DNA of 64,000 nucleotides from Uranotaenia lowii (GCF_029784155.1 NC_073692.1:419736352-419800351), one strand, 5' to 3'. Counted from the stretch's first letter, positions 12,601-25,387 are shown. The notes: generated by a model from the letters alone, not told the origin. Program-made: numbers and translations.

Positions 12601-15600
12601 AGGGCTCTTAGATTTGGCTCATGAAATTCTGAACTGGAATTAAGATTTGGAAAATCGTATTTTTTGTACATTTCAGAAAATGTATGGAAATTCGGAAACA
12701 TATTCGAAGTTCAATGTTTGAATTAAGGTTAAGAATTGAGAAAAAGATTAAGCTTATGAATGAGTTTTTCAATCAACATAAAATTGTTAAGAAATTCAAA
12801 TGAACATAAACATAAAAATTTGCTTGTCAATTAAATTTCTAGATTTCGAAGATTTTAATTATAATAAGTTTGTACACACAATTCAGCTGACAATCACAAA
12901 TTTGAGTTAATTTTCTAAGTTTTGATTCATGTAAAATATCCCAAATTATATTTAAAAATACATCATTCACAGGATTTTTAGTGTGGAATTGATTTTCTGT
13001 GAAAAATATTGCCTTTCTAAGAAACATCTACCTGATCTTCACCTAAAAAATCTGCACAAATTTTCAATTTTTTTCGGTGTATTGTTTAACATTATTAATA
13101 TTGCAGCTTTTTCTTAAAAACAAATTTCAAACTAAAATCTTGGAATTTGCTAGAGAGTTAAGAAGATTGGGCTTGTTTGATTTGAGTATAGAATAAGTGA
13201 TTTTTTAAGAAACTGAAGGCTACCCTAAAATGAATTTATTTTATGCTAAAATCAAATAACTTTGATCTACCAGACTTTTAAACAAATTCAAAAATTTTAA
13301 GTATCGATGAAAGCAAATTCCATATTTTGTTTCTAAAGGTTTCATTTAAAAAAGTTTAGCTCACCCTTTAGGCTAAGGACCACTTTTCTGAAGTTTCTTT
13401 TTTAAGGTTTTAGTAATGACACTTTACAATCCTTGTGGCATTCGTGTCTTCTCTTAAGTTACAATTTCATACGAAAACTATTAATGAGTACTTAAAAATG
13501 AATAATCATATAGTTACAATCATAATTTGTTCTTTTTTTTTCGTGTGTTTTTAGACAAAAAATTATAGGTAAAAATTAGTCACCAAAATACCCTCCCCCC
13601 ATGAGTCGGTTCTTCCTACGGCCCTGTTATACGCTATTTGAGTAAGTTTGAGTTCAAATGATTTAAAATCAGGTGTTATCCCTCAATTTTGGTTGTAGTC
13701 AAAAATCAACTTTCTGGGAGCGACTTCCAGAGAGCCAGATATCGACGTTTCATGCATTTTTTTTTTTTCATTTGTCATCAAAATTCAAATTTCGATTTTT
13801 CCGATTTCCTTTGGTCCTCCCCTTGAGAGGATTTTAAGGGACTTTGAGGCACACCTAAATCAAGTTCTATCGAGCCTTAAATCTTGCACAGGTCAGTTTT
13901 TTGAGACAATCTACAAAAATTATATGAACGGTTTTCAAAATGACCCATTGGGCTGCCACCCTAATGTATATTCTAAAAAGTGAATAGGCGGAGAATTCGT
14001 TAAGATGCACCATGTTGTTTTTCGTAGCACAGTTTCACTTCTAAGAAAGCGTTAAAACAATTCGCTATATTGGGTCCGTGGTCTTGAATGTCCTGATTTG
14101 CCTGGTACTCACTGTTGGCGATTAATGCATATTTCTGTGGCAAAAATTTGCTAAGGTAGATTTTATTTGTGGATGCTTAAATTAAGTTAAGTTTATTTTT
14201 CATGATAATCCATACAGGTTTTTAATCCATTTAGAAATCATAAATAGTTTAGCCAATTTGAAGAAAAAATAATTATTTTATTGGTACATATTGAAGAAAT
14301 GAAATTTTTTACCTGAATCTAGTGATTTTTCCCCAAACATTTGAACGAGTTCATCATTGACTCCAATATTCGACAATCCTTTAATCTGTGCCCGCTTTAA
14401 TGAAAATATGCAACTACCGATGCATGTTGTGACGTTCGACGGGGGAATAAAAAATCACTGAGTCCGAGCTATTTTCGTTTTTGGGAAACATACAAATAAA
14501 TCCAATTCTGGCTTTTGCCCACCCTTTCATTCCATCGAACGCGTCCATGTTATCCCGGAACGTGCACCGGTGAACAAAATGAAGTGTCGTGAGATTAACA
14601 CGTCACCGGGCCACACTCGGATGAACAGCTACTAGCTACGTTTAACATTTTACCAGGTTTTTTTATCATATTTTCCTGGAATTCTGCCTGGGAGGAGACA
14701 CGTGTCTGCTACGTGCAAAAGTTTAATCGTTGCCGTTCAAATATTCATAACTTAATTTAAAATGACTTGCTATCCTTGTGTGTGTCGTCCCATTGAATGG
14801 TTTCCATTCTGAACATTGGCTAACGAGAAAGAGAGTAATTATGAGCTTTACGCAGCTTTTTCTTTTCAGCTGTGACTTTTCATGGAAAAATTCTACAGAA
14901 ACGGTTGCGATGTGTTGCCGCATTAAGAGGCGTATTTATTTAAACCGATTGGGAGTTATGATAAGCTTGTGTTTTCTGAGAATCGTATGTGATTTAATTC
15001 CGTTCTGCATAACGAGTCTTGATTCGAATTAAAATGAGAAGCTTTTCGCTACGCTGAGCTCCGTGTTTTGTATTTAGCAGGAATTGGTGTTCTTTATATA
15101 AGTTTCTTATTTTTTGTCAATATGTTTATGTGATTTTCTTTAATTTTTTTTTGTCATTTCTTGACTTTTTCAATTCATCTTATTAGATAGAACAAGCTGT
15201 TGATACAAAACGATAAAAACACTTTAATAACTTTATGTTACCTCCTGAACGGTGAACATCACTTAACTAAAAAGCGATCTCGCATCGGCAGCTACATATC
15301 CCGTCAGTTATTTTCCCCGTAATGGGTGACAGTTTTTTCATTAATTTTAATGGCATAAATAATGAATCAATTTATATGTATGAGTGTCTGTCTTGTGTCC
15401 TTGTCATCGTTGCTAGTGGGTAGGATCCGATTCTTTTGCCGCGCCGGGTCGCGCCGGTAGGATTAATGATTCATTGTTGTGACCGTTGTGGTGCCCGGGA
15501 AACATCCGCTGCTTCTGTCTGTTAATTTATGTGATCCTTCCCAGCACACCTGGTCTGCACTCAGTCTGACCAACCTTGAGAAGATACTATTATTTGTTGA

Positions 15601-15737
15601 TTATCCTTTTCACGTTTTCGTTGGTCGTGTGTGGTTTGAGAGATGGAGACCGTCGTAGGTCAGTTATCCAATGAATCTTCAACTTTTATAGCAAACGTAA
15701 CTTCAAACACCAAAAACAAACATTAGTTTAAAGATTT
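9641..15737. other. Long AT-rich intergenic region without a supportable gene
   Basis: Nothing with coding character was found. A C-homopolymer run lies at about 9961-9979 and G-runs at about 10305-10318 and 10603-10610. Two GC-richer pockets (about 14520-14640 and 15420-15520) stand out from the A/T background. They have no open frame and could be regulatory or 5'-untranslated sequence of a distant gene; that is a guess. Confidence 0.45.
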
Positions 15738-15805
15738 AAACATATAGGAGGGGCGTAAGTCAAACAAGCTAAGCTAAGCTAAGCTTAAACATATAGGAGG
15801 GGCGT
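15738..15805. repeat. Direct repeat of a 19-mer flanking (AGCTA)n
   Basis: AAACATATAGGAGGGGCGT occurs at 15738-15756 and again at 15787-15805, with a short AGCTA tandem run between. It may be the footprint of an insertion/excision or a replication-slippage duplication. Confidence 0.8.
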
Positions 15806-16089
15806 TATAACAACTCAAGCCAAACAATAAACAGACCCCGTTTGATTTTGGCAACAAGCCAGAACATTTTGTTGTGCCGAAATCTAATATTTTTTTCAAT
15901 ATTTTTTTCTTATTTCTACAAAAACAACTATAATTATTATCATTAACATAAGTTTTTTTCAATTTTTGACCACTTTAAGTCATTTATTTATTTTTTCTTG
16001 TCATAATTCGGCTGACGAATGGTGGATGAGCTGCAACACGAGACCCCAAGAAAGAAAGAAATGACCGACCTGGATCTTTGGCGCCAACT

Positions 16090-18205
16090 TTTAGCATGAA
16101 AACCCTTGCACAACATGGCAGGCTGGCTTAACTTGCTATGGAAGCTAGCCGCCTCAAGCTAGAAATTCTGGGACTGAACGAAGTCCGTTGGCCGAACACT
16201 GGAGAACACAAGACACAATCCAGGCAAGTCCAGCTCTGACATACGAAGAGAACACGCTACTCGGGAACGAGGAGTAGGTTTCCTGTTGAGTCCGCACGCC
16301 CATGCGGCCCTGATAAGATGGTAAGCGATAAACGAAAGAATAATCATAGCCAGATTTAGAACATATGGGTTAGAAACCTTACAATGGTCCAGTCTCATTC
16401 ACTAACTGACGTTGCCAATTTGCAGGAGAAAGAGAAGCGCAGACATTGCATCTGAGCATCACCTCGTCCTTGGTGAGATTCGACTGAGAGTCGCGCGTGT
16501 TCAGCGGCAAGAGGAGAAAGTTGGATGTCGATACGATGTCCGCCGGTTGGAGAATCCAGAGGTGAAAAGGGCATACGTTGAACAGCTAGAATCCCGATCC
16601 TCGGAATTGCCGACAGATTGAACAGTCGAAGAATAGTGGTGTGGAATCAAGAATGCCTTTATTAAGACTAGCCATAGTGCTCTCGGTAAAGTTTGTGGAA
16701 GAAGAAGTGAATGGATGTCGGATGAAACTTGGAGGATGGTCGATGATCGGAGAAAGGCGAAAGTCGGAATTGAGCAGGCATGTACCGGGTCAGCCAAAGT
16801 AGCCGCCCGCTTACGATATGCGGAGCTGGAAAGGGCAGTTAAACGAGCTTGTAGACGAGACAAGAGAGCCTGGACAAACTCCCTAGCCGAAGAGGGAGAA
16901 AGAGTCGCCGCCAATGGAGATATCCGATTAAATACTTTATGACATTTCTCGCCGACCTGCAGCTCGAAGCGCCAACAGTAAGTCGCATTAATGGCATCAA
17001 CTCGGAGGCGCCATCGCTGGCTGAAATAGAAGCGGAAATCAAAGCGATGAAATCCAACAAAGCGACTGGGATCGATTGCATCCCTGCTGAAATGCTAAAA
17101 GCTGACCCTGCTTTGTCAGCTTTTAAAGTGATCCTGAACAGCATCCACGAGAAAATCTTCGCTACACTCCAACGGCAACATGCAGGATTCCGATCCGAAC
17201 GATCATGTGTGGACCACATCACAACGCTACGAATCATACTGGAACAAATTAATGAATTCCAGGACTCTCTTCAGCTGTTGTTCGTTGATTTTGAAAAAGC
17301 CTTTGACAACAAGGAGTCCCAGAGAATCTAGTCCATCTCATCGAAGCACAGTGCGAGGCATTTTCGGGCAAGGTCTTGCACGACAGTGTCTTGTCAGACC
17401 CAATCCTGGTAATTGCTGTAGTGAGACTAGGATGTATTTTATCACCGCTGCTTTTTCTCATCGTAATCGATGAGATATTGACTGAATCAATTGACTGTAG
17501 ACATTGTTTTGCTCGTCCAAACACAACAAGACATACAGAGACAACTCGACGATTACACCGAAAGCTCCAAGGCAGCAGGTCTCAAAATCAATGTCAGAAA
17601 GACCAAGTTGATGGAAATCAACACAGTAAATCCTTCCAATTTCGTGGTAGCTGTGCAACATGTTGAGACAGTGGAGTGCTTCCAGTATCTTGGAAGCCAG
17701 ATAACGCCTGATGGTGATACCAGAAGACATATCTAAACCCGGATCAGAAAGACCCCGAACGAAAATCCGAATCTTCAACTCAAACGTCAAATCCGTATTG
17801 TTGTACGGGTGTGAAACTTGCTGCACATATGCTGTGACGATGCGAAAACTGCAAGTATTCTTAAACCGCTGCCTGCGGAATATCATCCGCGCTTGGTGGT
17901 TTTGCAACTGATTCTCAAATGAGGAACTACATCACCGGTGTCATCAAAGGGCGCCAGAAAACGAGATTTGGGAAGGTCAGTGGAGATGGATTGGGCACAC
18001 GCTGCGAAGAGATGAAAACGAGATTTGCAGAGAGGCGCTTTATTGGAATCCAGATTGGCATCGAAGAAGACAGGCCCAAAAGCTCGTGACGACGTAGTCA
18101 AGCCGCTGAAATCCGCACAGTTGACGAGAACTTTGGCTGGCAGCAAGTGAAGACGCTGGCTCCGAATTGCCAGCAGTGGAGATCTTTTATCATCAGTTGA
18201 CATGA
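16090..18205 (+). mobile_element. Decayed non-LTR retrotransposon (APE endonuclease + RT), RTE-like family A
   Basis: Reading on + with frameshifts, the order is: an endonuclease start (LEILGLNEVRW near 16160, containing the catalytic-type Glu), a block near 16260-16320 (RGVGFLLSPHAHAAL-like), the endonuclease end at 16412-16620 (ASEHHLVLGEIRLRV), a linker, and an RT domain at 16940-17740 (NKATGIDCIPAEML, HAGFRSERSCVDH, FVDFEKAFD, RLGCILSP). A C-terminal block (YGCETC) lies at about 17800-17910. The FADD catalytic box is lost (only VDIVLL remains near 17495), and there are many stops. A related, independently broken copy lies on the opposite strand at 58255-59830. The clade name is tentative. 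Confidence 0.85.
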
Positions 18206-19443
18206 TCTACACTTCAGCTCTATAGTGAGATTTTCTTTTTACGAACCGGTCAAAGGAAGGAAGGGAAAGATCGGATAGAATTTCAATCGTCAATCATTTA
18301 TTGTAAATCAGTTCACTCAAATCGTAAATGTCGAATTAACATATTCCCAACTTTTGGGAGACATACTGACGAATCGACTAAACTGCTATCTGACTCAACT
18401 ATTTTTGGACAAAGCTTGTCGTAAACGAATGATAGAAAATCACTCAATACCAACCTGTTTACGATGGTTATTGAAAATGACTAAATAATCGGAATTTGGA
18501 TTATCATTTCTATTACGATTTCGTGTTAGCTGGGTAGTTTTCGTAACTTTCATTTGATATTCTTCCTATTTTTTTTCTACTTAATCATTTAATTTACAAT
18601 TAATCATCTTAAAGACCCATCTTATTGCTAATTATACAATTCTACTAATCATTATGTGCTGGGGTGACATACATTTTGTTTATACATTAGTTATATCATT
18701 TCAAAAACAGATCTTAACAGATATTTAAGTTTATACCAAAGAATTGTCTGAATACCAAACTATCATCCGATTATTCGCCTATTTCTTAACTCAAACCAAT
18801 AAAATTCTTGATAACATTTTTCACCCAGTTCCGTAAAAGACGTGAAAAATTTCGCAAAAAATACTATCTACTGCCGAGGAGTTATGACATCTTTATTCCT
18901 TTTGGATAGACATTATTAAATAATTCGTAAAGAACTGATCTAGCGTTTGTAGTCAAATATTTTTTACAAAGGTAAATTCACAACTTTTGCCATGGTAAAG
19001 AAGGATACTTCTGTTCGATTTTTACTTCTTCTACTCTTTTCTGTATGATAAAATTATATATTTGTCTATTGGAAATCAATTATTTTTCTTTTTGTATATC
19101 TTTAGCCATAGTCAAACATTTCTTCAATATATAGTTACGTTTTTAAGGGCAGGTTTCCTTGAAAAGAAATGCTGGATTGATAGATTATTCTTAGAAAGAA
19201 TGTTTTTAATGAAAAGCGCTTCTCTTTTGTCTCGGGATCCAACAAGCTTTGACCACCTTGGTGGTTTGCTGAGTATAACTGATTTCGCATACGTATTGGA
19301 TATTTATACTTTTTCAATTAAATTCAATTTTCTTCAATAATACAGAGATAGAGCCAACTTTATTTTTACTATGATTTGATCTAAGTTTGTTTAAAATTTG
19401 TTTAAAAAAAAGGGATAATATTTTCAACATTTCCATTTCCTTT
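18206..19443. other. Intergenic, no gene seen
   Basis: AT-rich sequence. The 92-codon frame at 19062-19340 has no recognisable domain and no signal, so I do not call it a gene. Confidence 0.5.
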
Positions 19444-19457
19444 AAACGTTGAGGACC

Positions 19458-19659
19458 TTTTTTGTTTTTTTGTTTCGATTATAGTCGTTTTACCAACTTT
19501 ACGGCATTCGCGACTTTATCAACGTTGCAGTTGGCGGATCGTTATTGAAAAACTATCCGGTACAACTGTGTTCGATTTTTGCTCTTGGGCTCGAACTCGC
19601 GGACATCGGCTCAGAAGACAACAGACTTGCCAACTGAGCTATATAACAAGCCCTAAAAA
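19458..19659 (-). mobile_element. tRNA-derived SINE, family S1, copy 1
   Basis: On the - strand the element starts with a tRNA-like head: AGGGCTTGTTATATAGCTCAG, with A box TAGCTCAGTTGG and B box GAGTTCGAGCCC. It ends in a unique tail that finishes TATAATCGAAAC followed by A's. A perfect 14-bp target-site duplication, AAACGTTGAGGACC, flanks it at 19444-19457 and 19660-19673. Two more copies lie at 27487-27683 and 32382-32572. The long exact TSD supports LINE-machinery retrotransposition and a fairly recent insertion. Confidence 0.93.
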
Positions 19660-19863
19660 AAACGTTGAGGACCGATCTTAACATTATTCATTCAGAGGTA
19701 ACCCGATTGTTTTTAAATTAAGTTTTACACCAGCATCTTTTGAAAACATTTCGTATACTTCTAAGACTTTATCGAACTTTTCATCACTTCTTATTATAAT
19801 TGTAAGGTCATCAGCAGAAGCTAATATTTGCACAAAATTATTTACTACAAGCATTCCTTAAAC

Positions 19864-20464
19864 TTCTTCTTCTTCTTCTGACATCAACATGGCCAAAACT
19901 TGTATGCATCCTTGAAAATGAAAAAAAAATTGCGTTTCTAATTTTTCTTTTCAACATAGTGTCTGATACATAGAACATGCATTGCAGATACTACTACGGC
20001 CAGGCCAACCATGTGATGATAAACACAAAAGATACAGGAACAAGGAAGGAATGGAACGTGGAATTCCCTGCCAAGCGCTTCATATGGTTGTAAAGAGCTT
20101 TGGTTATAAATTTAAAATAGAATATAAATAAATAAATTAACAGATTAAAAATTATACGAATCGGGCTCACCAAATCAAAGGAAAACTATAATTACGGATG
20201 ATTCAGGACGCAATAAAGGTTTAACTGCGGCCAAAATTTCTGGAAACTTGGTTTGACTGGATCAGGGGATGTTGGGAAAACTGCTTACTTTGCTTCTTCG
20301 CAAGAACCGAGGCTAACCAGTAGGTCGGTCCGGTCGGTTCCATTTCTCGGACTTAAGCCACCAAATAGCTTCCAATTCCGAATATTTTACATGTATCACA
20401 ATTTGCAGCAAATTCTCCTGTCTAAAAATAAACTCGTCCGCTTTCATCGCCCACAACCTACTCC
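19864..20464 (-). mobile_element. 0.6-kb retroposed insertion with (GAA)n tail, inside the L1/Tx1-like RT
   Basis: It is flanked by a near-perfect 22-23 bp direct repeat, TTTACTACAAG[C/T]ATTCC..AAC, at 19841-19863 and 20465-20487. The host RT frame reads through these repeats. On - the insert ends in a GAAGAAGAAGAAG tract, as expected for a 3' tail of a SINE or truncated LINE. I could not classify it. Confidence 0.7.
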
Positions 20465-20625
20465 TTTACTACAAGTATTCCTTTAACATTAGCTTAAATT
20501 GCTCCTATCAAAGGTTCAACAAAAACAGAAGAAAGTATCATCAACAATGGACAGCCCAGTCATACTGAACAAGTAATTTGAAACGAGTCTGTTAGATATC
20601 CATTCACAATTATACGTAAAGATTA

Positions 20626-21345
20626 GACTGCCCCAAATTTGTATGAGAAATCTAAAACCTGTGAAATGTTATGCGCTGCAGGCCAATATTGATCCTTGAA
20701 CTAGTAAAATATCTCATACCAAATTTGGGCCAGATCGGATCACGGGATGGGGTCGCTCAACGAGCCTGAAATTTGTATTGGATTTTGAGACATTTTGTTC
20801 GGGAGAAACTTGAAAAAACAGTTTATCATCAATAACTTTGATTTTTTTTCGACCGATTTCTTTTGAAAAGGGTGTTTCTTAAAGCCCAAACTATGAAAAA
20901 TATTTTATTCCAAGACTGCATTTCGATTGGAGTGAAGACAAAGAAGTTACTAGGCTTCAAAAATGGACTGAGGCGTCTATATGTGATGAATAACACCCTT
21001 AAGAAAGTGAGCCCATTTTTTAAGCTAGATAACTTTTTTTTATCTAAATTCGCATCGAAATGCAGTCTTCGGATAAATATTTGTCATAGTTAAGGCAGCA
21101 TAGAAAAACTGTATTCAAAAGAAATCAGCCGAAGGAAATCAAAATTATTGATGAAAAACTGGTTTTTTCATGTTTTTTCTCGAACAAAATGTCTCAAAAT
21201 CCCATAAAAACTTCAGGCTCGTTGAGGCACCTCTTCTTGTAGTCCGATCCTGCCGAAATTTGTCATGAGATCTTGTACTAGGCCTAGGATCAATTTTAAC
21301 CTGAAGCGCATAACTGTTTTAAAAATCGGGTCATTTGGGGAACTC
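20626..21345. mobile_element. 720-bp long-TIR MITE with TA target duplication (Tc1/mariner-like)
   Basis: The left arm from 20626 (GACTGCCCCAAATTTG) and the right arm ending at 21345 (ATTTGGGGAACTC) are inverted repeats about 300 bp long. Shared blocks include CTCAACGAGCCTGAA and TTTTGAGACATTTTGTTCG. TA dinucleotides at 20624-20625 and 21346-21347 fit a TA target duplication. It sits inside the RT fragment of 19.7-21.9 kb. There is no transposase. The forward frame at 20863-21093 is an artefact of the arm sequence. Confidence 0.85.
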
Positions 21346-21925
21346 TAGTGAAGATGCTTTACTGTAGAAGTTTTTTAGACATTCGATTAGATCGTGCGGT
21401 AATCGAATTTTATTCAATACTTGCCAAAGTTTTCCATGATCGACTTTATCAAAGGATTTTTTCCAAACAGCTCAAAACAGTGCTATTTTTAAACGTTTCG
21501 ATTAGTGAGCTTTAACTAAAAGGGTTCTAAGAATATCTAGATCGTGCATACATGAACTGCCTTTGTTTCCAGCTGATTGCTCCGGTCCAATAATCTCATG
21601 AATATGTCCTGAAACTCTCTCAGCAAGAATTTTTGCGAAGAGCTTGTGATCTGAATTAAGAAGATTGCAACCTATTTTTAGAAAAAGTGTTATAATTCCG
21701 TCAACAAAATTCTGGAAAGATTGCAAGGTACATTTTTTTAATCGATTAAAAAGTTTCAGTTATTCATACTTTATAATGTCAAACATTGAATTATAAAATT
21801 CATAAATTATTTCATCAGGTCCCAGAGCCGTCATTTTCACTAAATTTTGAACCGCTGTTGATAGTTCTACTTCTGTTATAGGTTCCAAAAGTTTATTGAA
21901 AACTCCGTTACTGAACCTCTTATTT

Positions 21926-22192
21926 TTATGTTATGTTATGTTATGTTATGTTATGTTATGTTATGTTATGTTATGTTATGTTATGTTATGTTATGTTATG
22001 TTATGTTATGTTATGTTATGTTATGTTATGTTATGTTATGTTATGTTATGTTATGTTATGTTATGTTATGTTATGTTATGTTATGTTATGTTATGTTATG
22101 TTATGTTATGTTATGTTATGTTATGTTATGTTATGTTATGTTATGTTATGCCATGTTATGTTACGTTATGTTTTGTTATGTTATGTTTTGTT
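21926..22192. repeat. (TTATG)n pentanucleotide microsatellite
   Basis: About 45 perfect TTATG copies (21926-22150) are followed by about eight imperfect ones. Because the period is not a multiple of three and the unit has no stop on +, all three forward frames are open (MLCYV-type peptides). These are not genes. The array lies directly at the edge of the RT fragment and about 90 bp from the 3' end of the esterase gene. Confidence 0.97.
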
Positions 22193-22281
22193 AGAAATCC
22201 GTAAAAAATCATACACTTTTTTCATCAATAAAGTTAGAAGCTTTTTTATTTTCAATTTTCTCGAATCTAGATGAGCGATTG

Positions 22282-24114
22282 CTAAAGTAAATCACATTGA
22301 AAAAAATAAAGACAACTGAAAACTTTTTCCCAGAGCTGCTTCATCGGATCGTCATCGTCTTCCTCTCTGATAGAATCACCCAGATCAACATTAACGTACT
22401 GACGATTTGCAACACGAGCGTTATACATTGGCCAATCCAAATCATTTGCAATAGTTGAAGGGGTTGGATTTCTGAAAAAAAAAAAAACAATAATGTAACT
22501 TCATATAAAACTATGGTTGATCACAAATCTCACCCATGTTTGACAAAATTCGCCAAGTACCGGGACATCCTTCCATAAACAGCCCACTCGTCTTCAAACT
22601 GAGTGCGATTGCGCAAAGCTTCCTGCATATTATAAGGCGTAAAGAAGTATCCCAGCTCATCGCCATGAACTGCTCCATAGCTTTCGTCATCCAAATAAAC
22701 CTTATTGAAGTTATTTTTGTACGCACCAAATCTGCCATCAAACTCGAATCTCAATTTATACATCGGAGAACGGCGATCTTCCCTGGATGCCAACATTGCT
22801 CCAAACATATCGAGAGGGCTGTGCATGTAAGCAAGATTTGCGAATTTCCTTAAAAATTTGGGGTCGCTGGAACGTTTCATTTCTTGGTTGATTTTGTCTT
22901 CTATGGACTGTAGCCGCTTTTTATCATTGAAATTGGGAAATACTTCACCCATTTTGAATTTCTGTGCTGGCGGGAAGTATAAACCGAATTCCATTGAAGT
23001 GCGACCAATAAGCAATGGAACGTCGGAAATTGGTTTGGTTGTAACTAGTTGAACTGGTGTTCTGGAGAGAAAATGATTTCCATTGATGCCATTCTCCATG
23101 ACTGGTACAAAATGTGGTAAATTAAAAAGAGCAAACTTTCTACTGCGTTGCGTTGCTTTGCGGTTGAACAGTTTCTGGTAGTTAATACTTTGAAGCTCCC
23201 TTAAGGAAGAAACGCCTAAAGAATGTACGTATTCGTTGTGAAACAGATTATTTGAGTAGTGGAATGCCCAAGGAGCAAGCATCGATCCTGCCTCTACCAC
23301 GGCTTGCTGAAAGAGACCTCTGGAACCTGTTGAATACATATGATATGTGACAGATGCAGCTCCTGCACTATGGCCCATGAGCGTAATTTTCGTAGGATCT
23401 CCACCATAGTTTTCGATGAATTGATTCACCCAATGCAGTGCCACCTGTTGATCTTTGAGTCCAAAATTTCCGGAAACATTGAAAGGTGGGTACGACAGGA
23501 ATCCTTGAACTGACAAACGGTAATTCATGGTCACTACAACGATTCCCTTGAAACACAACAATAAGTACGTAAAAATGAAATAAAAAAGGGTAAACACTAA
23601 CTGAATCGATCATTGCATCCACTCCAGGGAGATCACTTGTCGAAGATCCCACATTGAAGCCACCTCCGTGAATGAATACGAGAACAGGAAACTTGGTTCC
23701 GTTCAGGTTAGGGATGCTCGGAGTGTAGATGTTCAGAAACAAACAATCTTCATCGGTCGGTTGACCCCAAGTCAATGGGTAGTGATCATCTATCTGAGGG
23801 CAAATCGGTCCATAGACAGTGTGATCCTGATGTCCGCTTGGGTGTAGTCCTATAGGATCCTGAAAGTTATTAAATTTATTAATCCAACTGGTTTCTAGCC
23901 ATTTATCTTACCTTACCTGGAATCGGTTTTCTCCAACAGGAGGTTGAGCGTACCGAAAGCCGAGGTATTTACAAAAAGGAGTATCATTGAAGGTTACATC
24001 GTAAGTCCCAGTACTGGAAACAGCTTCATTGAAGAAAACCTTACAAACGCTGAACGCTAAAGTTCTATCGTTAGCCAGGAAAGCGCATAAGATTACGAGA
24101 ATAAATGCGTCCAT
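22282..24114 (-). CDS. Secreted carboxylesterase (type B), gene 1
   Basis: Four exons on -: 24114-23917, 23859-23602, 23546-22534 and 22471-22282. Each has GT/AG ends, with introns of 57, 55 and 62 bp. The predicted protein is 552 aa. A signal peptide (MDAFILVILCAFLANDRTLA) is followed by the alpha/beta-hydrolase fold: FRYAQPP, EDCLFLNIYTP, oxyanion loop HGGGF, nucleophile GHSAG (Ser at about 212), a Glu in TSMEFGLY, and catalytic His in VHGDELGYFF. The full triad suggests an active ester hydrolase, secreted or membrane-exposed. The substrate (juvenile hormone, xenobiotic or lipid ester) cannot be told from the sequence. An AATAAA lies about 40 bp past the stop. It shares gene structure with the esterases at 47 and 60.7 kb. 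It sits alone, about 23 kb from the next family member. Confidence 0.95.
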
Positions 24115-24818
24115 TTCTATCAGGGCAGCTGCGAACGACTAAGCTTGATATGGATTGGCTCAACTATCAGATGCATCTAGCCACGCAATCAGCAACTTCG
24201 ATAGATTCAATGCCAAAGGGTGGATTAACCTTTGAATTAATAAAACAAGTTCTCAATTCGACTGCCTACTTGTTATGAATGTTTCTGAGAAAAAGCCTAA
24301 ATTAATAAATAAGTTTATTATTCCAATCTACACACTCAAACAACACAGAAAATTCAGCGCTGTTTTATTTGAAAATAAAAAAATCAATAATTGCTGCATT
24401 ATTGAGTTCAGTTTTTGAAAGAGCAATTTTTTTTGGTTGCAAAAAAGTCAATTCGCTGGCATAAAGCAGCATTATCTTTAAGTCTGATGACATATAAAGA
24501 TTAATTAAATTTTAAATTTGATGTTCTTGTTTGTGGTGAAGCAAATTTAAAATACTAAAATAAACAGCGCCATTTTCTTTGGTATTTTTTTTTAATAATT
24601 GCTGCATTTTTGATTTCAGTTTTTTTAAGAACAATTTTTTTTGTTAAAACAAAGTCAATTCGACAGCTTAAATAAAGGAGGATTATCTATCAGCCTGATG
24701 ATATTTTAAAGATTAATTATGTCCATTTCATTCGATGTTTTTTTTTCTTTGTGGCGTTGTCTGTTTAAGGATTCAATTGTATCGATCGGTTTCATTATAA
24801 AAAAAATGAATTCACTCT

Positions 24819-24971
24819 GATTCGAAGCAATCGAAAAACTTCCTTCAATTCAACCACGGTACAAGAAAAATTCAGATACCGGTATTTCAATAGCAACAGC
24901 AAATACCGGTATCTGAACTTTTTTTTTAAAGCGTGGTTGAATTAAAGGGAATCTTTGGATTGCTTTGATTC
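24819..24971. mobile_element. Short foldback element (about 68-bp arms)
   Basis: Arms 24819-24886 and 24902-24971 are imperfect inverted repeats: GATTCGAAGCAATCG against its complement near 24960, TTCAACCACG, and ATACCGGTATT near the centre. The loop is about 15 bp. No TSD is clear. It resembles a small MITE and lies about 0.7 kb upstream of the esterase gene 1 start. Confidence 0.7.
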
Positions 24972-25387
24972 AATAGAAATATTCTACCAAGTAGGCTCAC
25001 AACCCATAATGGAGTCAAATTACTCGTTTATTTTCAAAATCTGCTGAGTATAAGTTTGAAACTTCTTTTTTTTTTCAACGAACGGGATTAAATATTCCAA
25101 AATATGGGATATAGGTAGTGCTGGAAACTTTCTTAAGCGTAGACTAAGAACAAAACTTGTTTTTATGTTTAAAGTTTGTGCCATTCAAAGTTTGTGTAAT
25201 TCATTTAGAATTACCACGTATGTATAGGTTTTTTTGACAAGCAAATTAAGTCCACCCCTTTAAAGATTTCGATACAAAAATGATTTCTTTCTTATTTAAG
25301 TTCAAAACATTCATTTTTTTAAATTAAATATCTACCTAATTTAATTTGTACTTTTGAGTGCATCTTAACGAAAAAAAAATACATCCT
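24972..25387. other. Intergenic, no gene seen
   Basis: AT-rich spacer between the foldback element and the 3' end of the small peptide gene. Nothing else could be supported. Confidence 0.5.

Larger units (their letters stand above)
19674..21925 (-). mobile_element. L1/Tx1-like non-LTR RT fragment, split by two later insertions
   Basis: Read on -, RT blocks appear in order: about 21925-21800 (EPITEVELSTAVQ, then ALGPDEIIYEFY); 21726-21502 (LLNSDHKLFAKILAERV and IIGPEQSAGNKGSS); 21440-21346 (LIECLKNFYSKASS); 20625-20490 (VNGYLTDSFQI, then LGCPLLMILFSVFVEPL); 19863-19680 (SADDLTIIIRSDEKF, the catalytic ADD box). The palm and catalytic motif are recognisable but frameshifts are present. The element is interrupted by a TA-flanked MITE (20626-21345) and by a 0.6-kb insertion (19864-20464). 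The motif style matches the L1/Tx1 group; the clade is inference. Confidence 0.82.

Noticed and set aside
21896..22274. Frames of MLCYV repeats
   Set aside because: Produced by the (TTATG)n microsatellite in all three forward frames.
22511..23052. Forward and alternate-frame open frames across the esterase gene
   Set aside because: Shadows of the - strand esterase exons, whose splice sites and motifs are clear.
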